From positions 1 through 39,510 of the forward strand of contig NZ_JAHRWW010000040.1 in the NCBI RefSeq assembly GCF_019104945.1: a stretch of 39,510 bases of DNA, read 5' to 3'. Position 1 is the stretch's first letter; each line of letters begins with the position of its first letter. The position numbers were made by a program, and so were the translations under genes. Origin of the DNA: Thermomonas sp. Its GTDB lineage: Bacteria; Pseudomonadota; Gammaproteobacteria; Xanthomonadales; Xanthomonadaceae. Below the pieces are notes generated by a model. It searched no databases. It saw only the letters and a list, made by a program, of their open reading frames with translations, and had not been told where the DNA came from. Of the stretch, positions 24,500-32,883 are shown piece by piece.

Positions 24500-26119
24500 T
24501 TAGTGGCTCACGTCGTCATGCGCCAAATCACCCGGCTTGATCACCGGTGGCACTTCAAACGTGTGGTGCGGTGCTGGCGACGGAACCGTCCATTCCAGCC
24601 CACGCGCCCCTTCCCATGCACGCGCTTCGGCCTTGGCACCGTACTTCTTGGAATGCCACAACACGAAGGCCATGAAGAACGGCGTCACGAACATGCCGAA
24701 CGCGCCAATCGAGCTCACCAGATTCCAATCGGCAAACACCACGTTGTAATCGGGGATACGCCGCGGCATCCCGGCCAGTCCCAAGAAATGCTGTGGGAAG
24801 AACAGCACGTTCACAAACACCAGCGTCCACCAGAAATGGATCTTCGCCAGCGTTTCGTTATACATGCGGCCACTCCACTTAGGCCACCAGTAGTAAATCG
24901 CCGCGATGATGGCAAACAGCGCGCCAGTCACCAACACATAGTGGAAGTGCGCCACCACAAAATAGGTGTCGTGATATTGGAAGTCGGCGGGCACCACGGC
25001 CACCATCACCCCGGAAAACCCGCCAATAGCGAACAGAATCACAAAAGCAATTGCCCACAGCATCGGCGCTTCAAAAGTGAGCGAACCGCGCCACATCGTG
25101 GTGAGCCAGTTGAAGATTTTTACCCCGGTGGGGATCGAAATCAGCATGGTGGCGAACATGAAGTAGATTTCGCCACCCAGCGGCATCCCCACCGTAAACA
25201 TGTGGTGCGCCCACACGATGAAGCTCAGGAACGCGATGCTGGCCAGCGAATACACCATGGCCTGATAGCCAAACAGCGGCTTGCGGCTGAAGGTGGGCAT
25301 GATCTCGCTGACGATGCCAAACGCCGGCAAGATCATGATGTACACCTCAGGGTGCCCGAAGAACCAGAAAATATGCTGGTACATGATCGGGTCACCGCCA
25401 CCGGCGGCATTGAAGAAGCTGGTGCCAAAGAAGCGGTCGGTCAGCAGCATGGTCACCGCGCCCGCCAGCACCGGGATCACCACGATCAACAGGAACGAGG
25501 TAATCAGCCAGCTCCAGCAGAAGATCGGCATCTTCAGCAGATCCACGCCCGGCGCACGCATATTGAGCACAGTGGCGATGATGTTGATCGCCCCCATGAT
25601 CGAGCTGATCCCCATCAGGTGGATCGCGAAAATGGCGAACGCCAAGTTAGCACCGCCTTGCAGCGACAGCGGCGGATACATCGTCCACCCACCCGCAGGC
25701 GCACCGCCCGGCAAGAAGAAGGTGAGTAGCAGCAGCACGAAGGCAAACGGCATGATCCAGAACGATAGGTTGTTCATGCGCGGCAACGCCATGTCCGGCG
25801 CACCGATCTGCAGCGGAATCATCCAGTTCGCAAGGCCCACAAACGAGGGCATGATCGCGCCGAAGATCATCACCAGTGCGTGCATGGTGGTGAGCATATT
25901 GAAATGCTCCGGGTCCACCAGTTGCAGGCCCGGCGTAGCCAGCTCAGCGCGGATCGCCACCGAGAACGCCGCACCAATAATCGCCATGGTGAAGCTAAAA
26001 ATCAGGTACAGCGTACCGATGTCTTTGTGGTTCGTTGAGAAAAACCAGCGGTCGATAAACCCCTGCTTGTGGTGACCGTGGGCCGCGTGTGCAACGGCGT
26101 CTGGATGCGTAGCAGACAT
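24500..26119 (-). CDS. coxA: Cytochrome c oxidase subunit I
   Basis: A 539-residue, twelve-helix catalytic subunit holding heme a, heme a3 and CuB. Visible motifs are TMHALVMIFG with a heme a ligand, FGHPEVYI with the CuB His, the K/D-channel Glu and the crosslinked Tyr typical of A-type oxidases, WAHHMF with two CuB histidines, and HDTYFVVAHFHYVL with the heme ligands. It reduces O2 to water and pumps protons. It lies about 30 nt after coxB. Confidence 0.98.
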   Translation of the reverse strand: MSATHPDAVAHAAHGHHKQGFIDRWFFSTNHKDIGTLYLIFSFTMAIIGAAFSVAIRAELATPGLQLVDPEHFNMLTTMHALVMIFGAIMPSFVGLANWMIPLQIGAPDMALPRMNNLSFWIMPFAFVLLLLTFFLPGGAPAGGWTMYPPLSLQGGANLAFAIFAIHLMGISSIMGAINIIATVLNMRAPGVDLLKMPIFCWSWLITSFLLIVVIPVLAGAVTMLLTDRFFGTSFFNAAGGGDPIMYQHIFWFFGHPEVYIMILPAFGIVSEIMPTFSRKPLFGYQAMVYSLASIAFLSFIVWAHHMFTVGMPLGGEIYFMFATMLISIPTGVKIFNWLTTMWRGSLTFEAPMLWAIAFVILFAIGGFSGVMVAVVPADFQYHDTYFVVAHFHYVLVTGALFAIIAAIYYWWPKWSGRMYNETLAKIHFWWTLVFVNVLFFPQHFLGLAGMPRRIPDYNVVFADWNLVSSIGAFGMFVTPFFMAFVLWHSKKYGAKAEARAWEGARGLEWTVPSPAPHHTFEVPPVIKPGDLAHDDVSH

Positions 26120-26149
26120 GGAATGAACCTTCTGTATTCAGTACGTGAA

Positions 26150-27097
26150 TCAACCGGCCTGCGCAGCAGGCTGGATGGGTTGGGCAGCGGAAGCGGTGGC
26201 CGCAGGTGCGGGTGCCGCCTCGGCCTCAGGCGCAGCGACAGGTGCAGCAGGCTCAGGCGCGGGTGCGCGCTTGGCCTTTTCTGCTGCCAGCCACGTCGCA
26301 AACTCGGCCTTGCTCACCGCCTTGACCACAATCGGCATAAAGCCGTGGTCTTTGCCGCATAGCTCGGCGCACTGCCCGCGATACACGCCCGGCTTTTCGA
26401 TCTGCGCCCAAGCCTCATTCACAATCCCCGGCACCGCGTCTTGCTTCCAACCCAATGCAGGCACCCACCACGAGTGAATCACATCGTCGGCGGTCAGCAC
26501 GAAGCGCACCTTGGTATCCACCGGCAGCACCAGCACGTTATCCACGTTCAGCAAATAATGGGGATCATCCGCAGCGGTCACCACTTTTCCACTTTGCCGC
26601 AGATCATCACTTTTACGATCCAGACGGCTGGTGAACGACACCTCTTCCCCTAGATATTCATATTTCCACATCCACTGATACCCGGTGACCTTCACGGTCA
26701 TGCCGGAATCGCGCACGTCGTACATACGAATCAGGCCACTGGTGGAGGGAAACGCCAGCCCCACCAGAATCAGGATGGGAATGGCCGTCCACACCGCCTC
26801 TAGCTTGGTGTTGTGGGTCAATGTGGTGTCTGGCACCGCGCCTTTGGACTTGCGGAAGCGGAAGATCGCCACCGCCATCGCGCCAAACACCAGTACGCCA
26901 ATGATGACGCAGACCCACAGCACGATCATGTGCGCGTCATACGCCGCGTGGGAGGTTGGGGTTACGCCAGGCCCCATATTTAATTGCCAAGGCTTGGGAT
27001 CTGTGTGCCCGGCAGGATCTTGCGCCAGTGCCATCAACGGCATTCCCATGCCCAATACAACCGACAGCGCTCGCTGTTTCAAACGACCAAGTGTCAT
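26150..27097 (-). CDS. coxB: Cytochrome c oxidase subunit II
   Basis: A 315-residue subunit II that receives electrons from cytochrome c through CuA. It has a signal peptide (cleavage near ALA-QD), two membrane helices, WMWKYEY in the electron-entry region, VIHSWWVP with a CuA His, and GQCAELCGKDHGFM with the two Cys, Glu, His and Met ligands. The C-terminal tail is Ala/Pro/Glu-rich and there is no fused cytochrome c domain, so this is aa3, not caa3. ATG 27097 is chosen; GTG 27112 is an in-frame alternative without a good ribosome-binding site. The divergent spacer to putA holds an FNR/ANR-type box. Confidence 0.95.
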   Translation of the reverse strand: MTLGRLKQRALSVVLGMGMPLMALAQDPAGHTDPKPWQLNMGPGVTPTSHAAYDAHMIVLWVCVIIGVLVFGAMAVAIFRFRKSKGAVPDTTLTHNTKLEAVWTAIPILILVGLAFPSTSGLIRMYDVRDSGMTVKVTGYQWMWKYEYLGEEVSFTSRLDRKSDDLRQSGKVVTAADDPHYLLNVDNVLVLPVDTKVRFVLTADDVIHSWWVPALGWKQDAVPGIVNEAWAQIEKPGVYRGQCAELCGKDHGFMPIVVKAVSKAEFATWLAAEKAKRAPAPEPAAPVAAPEAEAAPAPAATASAAQPIQPAAQAG

Positions 27098-27172
27098 CAC
27101 ATCGCGCCCCACTCGCGTTCAATCTGATTTAAGTGCGCGGCCCAGAGCGGCTAGAACCACGCGGTAAAGGTC

Positions 27173-27202
27173 TTAAAACTGTCGCCCTTCCCCGGCTAGC
27201 AA
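27173..27202 (-). promoter_or_regulatory. Possible coxB promoter
   Basis: On the minus strand TTGCTA (27202-27197) and TTTTAA (27178-27173) are spaced by 18 nt. The expected start near 27166 would place the FNR/ANR-type box around -60. The elements are weak matches. Confidence 0.35.
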
Positions 27203-27219
27203 ACCAAACCAAGTTTGCT

Positions 27220-27233
27220 TTGATCTGGATCAA
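27220..27233. promoter_or_regulatory. FNR/ANR-type binding site between coxB and putA
   Basis: TTGATCTGGATCAA is an exact match to TTGAT-N4-ATCAA, the site of oxygen-sensing FNR/ANR regulators. It lies in the shared spacer between the aa3 oxidase operon and proline catabolism. A 7-bp inverted repeat, AGCAAAC (27198-27204) with GTTTGCT (27213-27219), lies beside it. Which gene is controlled, and in which direction, is not decided by sequence. Confidence 0.75.
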
Positions 27234-27335
27234 GATTACTAATGATGTTCAGCTACGGCAAGACTTATTGCAAATCCTGCCGCAAAACGCCAGTCGTTCT
27301 ACACTATGCAATCCTGCCGACACCCCCTGCGGGCC

Positions 27336-30300
27336 ATGACCGACACATCCCCCACCCCCATCACGCCATTACTGGCGGACGTTAATCCCCTCCCTTTGCC
27401 GCCGCGCGCCGCCATTACTCATGGCTGGATTCGCGACGAAGCCGAACATGTGCGTTACCTGCTCACCCAAGCGCGCCTTGATCCAACCGACCGCGACGCA
27501 GCGCAAGCCATTGCCGGCGACTTGGTGCAGCGCGTGCGTGCGCGTACCCGCGACCAAGGCGTAGTTGAGGCGTTCATGCGCCAATACGACCTAGGCAGCG
27601 AAGAAGGTGTGCTGCTGATGTGCGTGGCCGAAGCCCTGCTGCGCATTCCGGATCAAGAAACCGCCGACGCGTTGATTCGCGACAAACTGGGCGATGCCAA
27701 CTGGAAGCGCCACCTTGGACAATCCGATTCAGTGCTGGTCAACGCCTCCACTTGGGGCCTGATGCTTACCGGCAAGCTGGTCGATCTTGCCGATGACACC
27801 AAACGCGATGCCTATGGCGCCTTCCAGCGCCTCATTGGCCGCGCCGGTGAGCCGGTCATTCGTCTGGCCGTGCGTCAAGCGATGAAGATCATGGGCCACC
27901 AGTTCGTGCTGGGGCGCACCATCGACGAAGCGCTGACGCGTTCGCGCAAGGGCGATAACGCCAACTACCGCTACTCCTTCGACATGCTGGGCGAAGCTGC
28001 GCTCACCGCCGCCGATGCTAAGCGCTACCTCGACTCTTACCGTATGGCCATCCACGCCATCGGCAAGACCGGGCCGTTTAGCGATGTGTTCTCCGCCCCC
28101 AGCATCTCGGTGAAACTATCCGCTCTGCACCCGCGCTACGAGCACGCCAAGCGCGCGCGCGTCTTGGCCGAACTAGGGGCTGGCCTGCTTGAACTATCAC
28201 AGCTGGCCAAGTCGTATGGCATTGGCCTGACCATCGACGCCGAAGAAACCGACCGTCTCGAACTCTCTTTAGACCTCATCTTCCACGTCCTCGGCGATGC
28301 TTCACTGCAAGGCTGGGACGGCTTCGGCATCGTGGTGCAGGCGTATCAAAAGCGCGCACCGTTTGTGATCGACTACATCGTGCACATGGCCAAGCAGCTG
28401 GGCCGCCGCATCCCCGTACGCTTGGTGAAAGGCGCGTATTGGGATGCAGAAGTAAAGCGTGCGCAAATGGATGGACAAGCGGGTTACCCGCTGTTCACGC
28501 GCAAGCAGAACACCGACGTGTCCTACCTTGCCAACGCGCGCCGCATGCTGGACGCGGGTGATGCGCTGTACCCGATGTTCGCCACCCACAATGCGCAAAC
28601 GATCGCCACAGTGCACCGCATGGCGCGGGCGATGCGCGGCCGCCGTGATTGGGAGTTCCAAAAACTGCATGGCATGGGTGATGACCTCTACGCCGAAGTC
28701 ATCCCAGCCAACCGTCTGGACGTTCCTTGCCGTGTGTATGCACCGGTGGGCAGCCACGAAGACCTGCTGCCGTATCTGGTGCGCCGTCTGCTCGAAAACG
28801 GTGCTAACTCCAGCTTCGTGAACCGTATCACCGACGAGACCATCCCAGTAGAAGAACTGATCCGCAACCCGGTGGATTTCGTGTCTTCCCTGTCGCATAT
28901 CCAGCATCCACGCATCCCGCTGCCGGTTGACCTCTACCGCAGCCAGAACCAGCCACGAGACAATTCCATGGGCATCAATCTTGCTAACGATAACGACCTG
29001 CGCAAGCTGGCCGACTCCCTCAACAGCGCCGGTGCCGGTAGCTGGATCGCCGCGCCGCTGGTGCCGGGCGCCAATGCGTCCGCCGCGCAGATCGCCGTCA
29101 CCAACCCGGCCGACCGCCGCGAGGTAGTTGGCCACTGGCAACCCGCCGATACCGCCACCGTTGCGCAGGCCCTGAGCAATGCTGTGGCCGCCCACGCCAA
29201 CTGGGACGCCACCCCCGCCAGTTCGCGCGCAGCCCTGCTGGAACATGCTGCAGGCCTACTAGAAGCACGCATGCCCGCTTATATGGCGATGTGCACCAAG
29301 GAAGCAGGCAAGACTTTGGTGGATGGCATCGCTGAAGTGCGCGAAGCGGTGGACTTCCTGCGCTACTACGCCTTGCAGGCGCGCGAACATTTTGCCCCGA
29401 TGGCCCTCCCCGGCCCCACCGGCGAATCCAACCAACTGCAGTTGGCTGGGCGCGGCGTGTTTGTTTGCATCAGCCCGTGGAACTTCCCGCTGGCCATTTT
29501 CCTCGGCCAAATTGCGGCTGCGCTAGCCGCAGGCAATACCGTCATCGCCAAGCCCGCCGAACAAACCAATCTGATCGGCTATGCCGCAGTGAAGCTGCTG
29601 CACGAAGCAGGTATTCCGCAAAACGTGCTGCAGTTTGTGCCGGGCGACGGCGCTAGTGTTGGCGCCGCGCTAACCGCCGACCCGCGCGTGGCGGGTGTGT
29701 GCTTCACCGGCTCCACCGAAACCGCACGCCTGATCAACCGCGCCCTCGCCAGCCGCGAAGCAGGCCCCATCGCCACGCTGATTGCCGAAACCGGCGGCCA
29801 AAACGCGATGATCGCCGACAGCTCCTCGCTGCCGGAACAGGTCGTGAAAGATGCCCTCGGCTCGGCCTTTACCTCCGCCGGTCAGCGCTGCTCGGCCGCA
29901 CGCGTGCTGCTGGTACAAGACGATATCGCCGATAAAGTCATCACCATGCTGGCCGGTGCAATGGCCGAACTGGTGGTAGGCGACCCCGGCCAGCCAGCCA
30001 CCGATGTTGGCCCGGTGATCGACACCGACGCCAAATGTATTTTGGACGATCACAGCAAGAACATGGATAGCAGCGCCAAGCTCATCGCCAAGGCCGCGCT
30101 GGGCGCAGGCACCGAACACGGCACGTTCTTCGCACCATCGGCGTGGGAACTGCAGTCTATCGCCCAGCTCGACCGCGAGAAGTTCGGCCCCGCCCTGCAC
30201 GTCATTCGCTGGAAAGCCGACGAACTCGATGCCGTGGTCGATGCCATCAATGCCACGGGTTATGGCCTAACTTTGGGCATCCATTCGCGCATCGACGCCA

Positions 30301-30527
30301 CCATCGATCGCATCGTGTCGCGCGCTAAGGTGGGTAATATCTACGTCAACCGCAACCAGATCGGCGCGGTCGTGGGCGTGCAGCCATTCGGTGGCCAAGG
30401 CCTGTCCGGCACCGGCCCGAAGGCCGGCGGCCCGCACTACCTGCCGCGCTTCGCCACCGAAAAAACCGTCACCATCAACACCACGGCGGCAGGCGGCAAT
30501 GCCTCCCTTTTGACACTGGGTGACTAA
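27336..30527 (+). CDS. putA: Bifunctional proline dehydrogenase / L-glutamate gamma-semialdehyde dehydrogenase
   Basis: A 1063-residue PutA that oxidises proline to glutamate in two steps, passing electrons to quinone and NAD+. The PRODH barrel covers about 80-480 (FSAPSISVKLSALHPRYE, LTIDAEETDRL, RLVKGAYWDAEVKRAQ, FATHNAQT). The aldehyde dehydrogenase domain covers about 560-1040, with E818 in ETGGQN and C852 in SAGQRCSAARV. The N-terminal ribbon-helix-helix DNA-binding domain of E. coli PutA (1320 aa) is missing, so this protein cannot repress its own gene that way. ATG 27336 is preferred; an in-frame ATG at 27306 also exists. It is divergent from coxB across an FNR/ANR-type site. Confidence 0.95.
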   Translation: MTDTSPTPITPLLADVNPLPLPPRAAITHGWIRDEAEHVRYLLTQARLDPTDRDAAQAIAGDLVQRVRARTRDQGVVEAFMRQYDLGSEEGVLLMCVAEALLRIPDQETADALIRDKLGDANWKRHLGQSDSVLVNASTWGLMLTGKLVDLADDTKRDAYGAFQRLIGRAGEPVIRLAVRQAMKIMGHQFVLGRTIDEALTRSRKGDNANYRYSFDMLGEAALTAADAKRYLDSYRMAIHAIGKTGPFSDVFSAPSISVKLSALHPRYEHAKRARVLAELGAGLLELSQLAKSYGIGLTIDAEETDRLELSLDLIFHVLGDASLQGWDGFGIVVQAYQKRAPFVIDYIVHMAKQLGRRIPVRLVKGAYWDAEVKRAQMDGQAGYPLFTRKQNTDVSYLANARRMLDAGDALYPMFATHNAQTIATVHRMARAMRGRRDWEFQKLHGMGDDLYAEVIPANRLDVPCRVYAPVGSHEDLLPYLVRRLLENGANSSFVNRITDETIPVEELIRNPVDFVSSLSHIQHPRIPLPVDLYRSQNQPRDNSMGINLANDNDLRKLADSLNSAGAGSWIAAPLVPGANASAAQIAVTNPADRREVVGHWQPADTATVAQALSNAVAAHANWDATPASSRAALLEHAAGLLEARMPAYMAMCTKEAGKTLVDGIAEVREAVDFLRYYALQAREHFAPMALPGPTGESNQLQLAGRGVFVCISPWNFPLAIFLGQIAAALAAGNTVIAKPAEQTNLIGYAAVKLLHEAGIPQNVLQFVPGDGASVGAALTADPRVAGVCFTGSTETARLINRALASREAGPIATLIAETGGQNAMIADSSSLPEQVVKDALGSAFTSAGQRCSAARVLLVQDDIADKVITMLAGAMAELVVGDPGQPATDVGPVIDTDAKCILDDHSKNMDSSAKLIAKAALGAGTEHGTFFAPSAWELQSIAQLDREKFGPALHVIRWKADELDAVVDAINATGYGLTLGIHSRIDATIDRIVSRAKVGNIYVNRNQIGAVVGVQPFGGQGLSGTGPKAGGPHYLPRFATEKTVTINTTAAGGNASLLTLGD

Positions 30528-30548
30528 GTCCCCGCGTCGAGTACCTAC

Positions 30549-30576
30549 AAAAACCCCGCATCGCTGCGGGGTTTTT
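30549..30576. terminator. Bidirectional terminator after putA and fadL
   Basis: AAAAACCCCGCA, a TCGC loop and TGCGGGGTTTTT make a strong stem, followed by T on the plus strand and preceded by A residues that give T on the minus strand. It lies between convergent putA and fadL. Confidence 0.9.
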
Positions 30577-30598
30577 TGTTGCTCAATCAATCGACCAC

Positions 30599-32032
30599 TT
30601 AGAACTTGTAGTTGATCGAAGCGCCCAGCACATCGCCCGCCACCTTGTACTTGCCCGTCAGCGTGCTGCCGGTGGCCGAGGTGATGTTGATGCTTGGCTC
30701 GTCGGTGAACAGATGGGTGTAGCCCACGTTCACTTCGGTCTTATCTGAAGCAGCCCAGCTCAGACCCAGCGACAGCCAAGTGCGATCGGTATCCGGCACG
30801 CGCACATCGCGGTGCTGATTGCTCGTTGGCGTCTTGTCGAATGCCACGCCGCCGCGCAACGTTACCGTATTGGAGAGCTTGTATTCCGCACCCAACGAGG
30901 TGAACGTGGTGTTGTCATAACCAAACTCCAGCACGCTGTTCGGCTGATTCGAGTCGAAGTCCACGGTCACCTTGTCAAACGCCGACGACCACTGTGTGGC
31001 CGAGAAGTCGCCCATCATCGTCCAACGATCATTGAAACGATGGGCAAAGCTCAGCGTCATCGACGAAGGCAAGCGCACCGTAGCCTTACCGCCGGTATTC
31101 ACGAAAATACCTTGTGCCTGCGTTTGCATGATGGTTGCCGCATTACCCGGAACATCAAACGTGGCCTTGCCGTTGGTGATCTTGTGGTTCACCTTGGAGC
31201 GGTAGCTCAGCGCGATATTGGTGTTTTCGGTAAAGCTAAACGTTGCGCCCAATACATAGCCGAAACCATTGTGGCTACCTTCGATATTGGAAGCACCATC
31301 GGCGCTACCCGGATAGAAGCCCAGCTGCGCCATTTGCAGAGCGGCCGCCTGCGCCGCTGCAGCGGCCTGTGCGGGCGTACCGCCACCCTGCAACACTTGC
31401 GCCGCGGCCTTTTGCTGCGCTTGGCCATTGATCACCGAGCCAAAATCAATTGCATTGCTCAAGGTAATCGACAGGTGTTCCGCAAACACGCTGGCACCGA
31501 AGGACACATAAGGGTTCACGTCATACGAGAACGATGCAGCAAGATCGACCACCTTCATATCGGTCTTATCGCCGTGGTAACGGCCTACCCAACCGGCCTC
31601 GTAATCGGTCTTGAAGCCATACGGTGCGGTGAGCGCAACGCCGAAGTGCATATTGTCGTTTTCACCAAACGGCACGTGGAAATACGCCGACGGCACCGGC
31701 GCAATCATGCCCGCGTCGCCGCCATTACCGCCACTGATCGGCGCACCGTTGGCGTAGCGGCCGTTGTAATCTTTGAGCTTGGCCGAGAAGCTAATCGCAC
31801 TGACGTCGGCCTGGAACTGGCGGCCATCGAGCAGGCGCATCGACGCCGGATTGGTGGCCACCACCGAAGCATCGCCCCAGGCACTGGTCGAGCCTGCAAA
31901 TGCGCGGCCAAGGCCTTTGGCACTATTTTCTTTCAACTGGAACGCCGCTGCGTCGGCCTGGCCACAAGCCAATACACCGGCAATACCAAGGGCCAGTGCC
32001 GAAACGCGAGCAAGAATCGAAGTGGTCTGCAT
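30599..32032 (-). CDS. fadL: FadL/OmpP1 family outer-membrane long-chain fatty acid transporter
   Basis: A 477-residue outer-membrane barrel for uptake of fatty acids and other hydrophobic compounds. A signal peptide ends near QADA-AAF. The N-terminal hatch region is typical (AFQLKENSAKGLGRAFAGS, then WGDASVVATNPASM with the NPA motif). VNVGYTHLF and the final aromatic KF are family features. A short Gln/Ala-rich stretch (AQAAAAAQAAALQMAQ) extends one loop. No fad genes are adjacent. A perfect 12-bp palindrome in its upstream region may be an operator for a fatty-acid regulator. Confidence 0.92.
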   Translation of the reverse strand: MQTTSILARVSALALGIAGVLACGQADAAAFQLKENSAKGLGRAFAGSTSAWGDASVVATNPASMRLLDGRQFQADVSAISFSAKLKDYNGRYANGAPISGGNGGDAGMIAPVPSAYFHVPFGENDNMHFGVALTAPYGFKTDYEAGWVGRYHGDKTDMKVVDLAASFSYDVNPYVSFGASVFAEHLSITLSNAIDFGSVINGQAQQKAAAQVLQGGGTPAQAAAAAQAAALQMAQLGFYPGSADGASNIEGSHNGFGYVLGATFSFTENTNIALSYRSKVNHKITNGKATFDVPGNAATIMQTQAQGIFVNTGGKATVRLPSSMTLSFAHRFNDRWTMMGDFSATQWSSAFDKVTVDFDSNQPNSVLEFGYDNTTFTSLGAEYKLSNTVTLRGGVAFDKTPTSNQHRDVRVPDTDRTWLSLGLSWAASDKTEVNVGYTHLFTDEPSINITSATGSTLTGKYKVAGDVLGASINYKF

Positions 32033-32124
32033 GGTTGAGACTCTCTATAAAGGATTGTGATGTTTCATTTCGTGCGCACGTCTGTCACTTTGGCGTGAAT
32101 AAGCCACAATGACAAACACCCTCC

Positions 32125-32136
32125 TGACGTACGTCA
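32125..32136. promoter_or_regulatory. Palindromic operator candidate upstream of fadL
   Basis: TGACGTACGTCA is a perfect 12-bp palindrome about 95-105 nt before the fadL ATG, followed by a similar half-site (GTATGTGAC). On the minus strand a perfect -35, TTGACA (32171-32166), with a weak -10 around 32149-32144, would place the palindrome near +1 of fadL. TetR-type regulators of fatty-acid genes often bind similar sites; which regulator acts here is unknown. Rhomboid transcription from the plus strand could also be affected. Confidence 0.5.
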
Positions 32137-32202
32137 CCGTATGTGACTATACATTAAATTTAACCTGTCAATAACACTTCCACCTTCCTCTTAAAGCGCC
32201 CC

Positions 32203-32883
32203 ATGTTCGTCGGTATTCCCCCCCGCCAAACCCGCCATCTCCGCTGGGCCACGCCGTTGCTCTTTGCCGCGCTGTGGCTGGCTTATGTCCTTACCGCACT
32301 ACGCACGCCCAACGCCACGCTCGATTGGGGGGTGCTCACAGGAGGGCTGCATACGGTTGCTGCATGGCAGCAGGCGTTCACTGATGGCAGCGTACTGCGC
32401 CTGTTCTCCGCGCTCTTCCTGCATGCCGACTGGATTCACCTGCTGGGTAATCTCGTCTTTCTGCTTATTTTCGGCCTGCCTGCCGAGCGCACGATGGGGG
32501 GGAGACGCTTCCTCGTCCTATTTTTGCTGGGTGGCGCGCTTTCAAACTTTGCCGCTGTTCTAGCCATCGGCGCGCCCGATCGTGTCATTATTGGCGCCAG
32601 TGGCGCGGTGTCTTCGGTCATTGGGGCTTATCTCGCCCTATTCCCCAGTGCTCGCCTTGGCGTTGTGTTGCCGCTGGGCCTGTTTTTGCAATTTGTTCGG
32701 GTTCCCGCCTTTCTATTGATTGGGCTATGGGCGCTGCTGCAGTTGTTCTTTGCTTATAGCGGCCCGGCCTTCGGCGCAGTGGCTTGGCCCGCTCATATCG
32801 CGGGCTTTGTATTCGGCGTGCTGTTCGCGCTTATCACCCGCGCCGCCATCGCACGACGCTTGCGCCGTAGCCGCGGCTACTGA
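32203..32883 (+). CDS. Rhomboid family intramembrane serine protease
   Basis: A 226-residue, six-helix membrane protease. The catalytic Ser is S133 in GASGAVSS and the catalytic His is H198 in AHIAGFVFG. HADWIHLLGNLVFLLIFG provides the conserved HxxxN oxyanion region near residues 74-83. It should cut single-pass membrane proteins within the bilayer; substrates are unknown. It is divergent from fadL. Its TGA overlaps the end of the convergent ctpA-like gene by 7 nt. Confidence 0.93.
   Translation: MFVGIPPRQTRHLRWATPLLFAALWLAYVLTALRTPNATLDWGVLTGGLHTVAAWQQAFTDGSVLRLFSALFLHADWIHLLGNLVFLLIFGLPAERTMGGRRFLVLFLLGGALSNFAAVLAIGAPDRVIIGASGAVSSVIGAYLALFPSARLGVVLPLGLFLQFVRVPAFLLIGLWALLQLFFAYSGPAFGAVAWPAHIAGFVFGVLFALITRAAIARRLRRSRGY

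Noticed and set aside
24467-25729. Long plus-strand open frame (about 420 codons) antisense to coxA
   Set aside because: It is His/Arg/Gln-rich with no domain, no plausible ribosome-binding site, and lies wholly over a highly conserved gene; it is a GC-rich frame shadow.
28302-29246. Minus-strand open frame of about 314 codons antisense to putA
   Set aside because: Low-complexity Gly/Val/His composition, no recognisable family, fully covered by the intact putA frame.
30812-32038. Plus-strand open frame of about 408 codons antisense to fadL
   Set aside because: Arg/His/Gly-rich shadow; the minus-strand frame encodes a complete FadL barrel with signal peptide.
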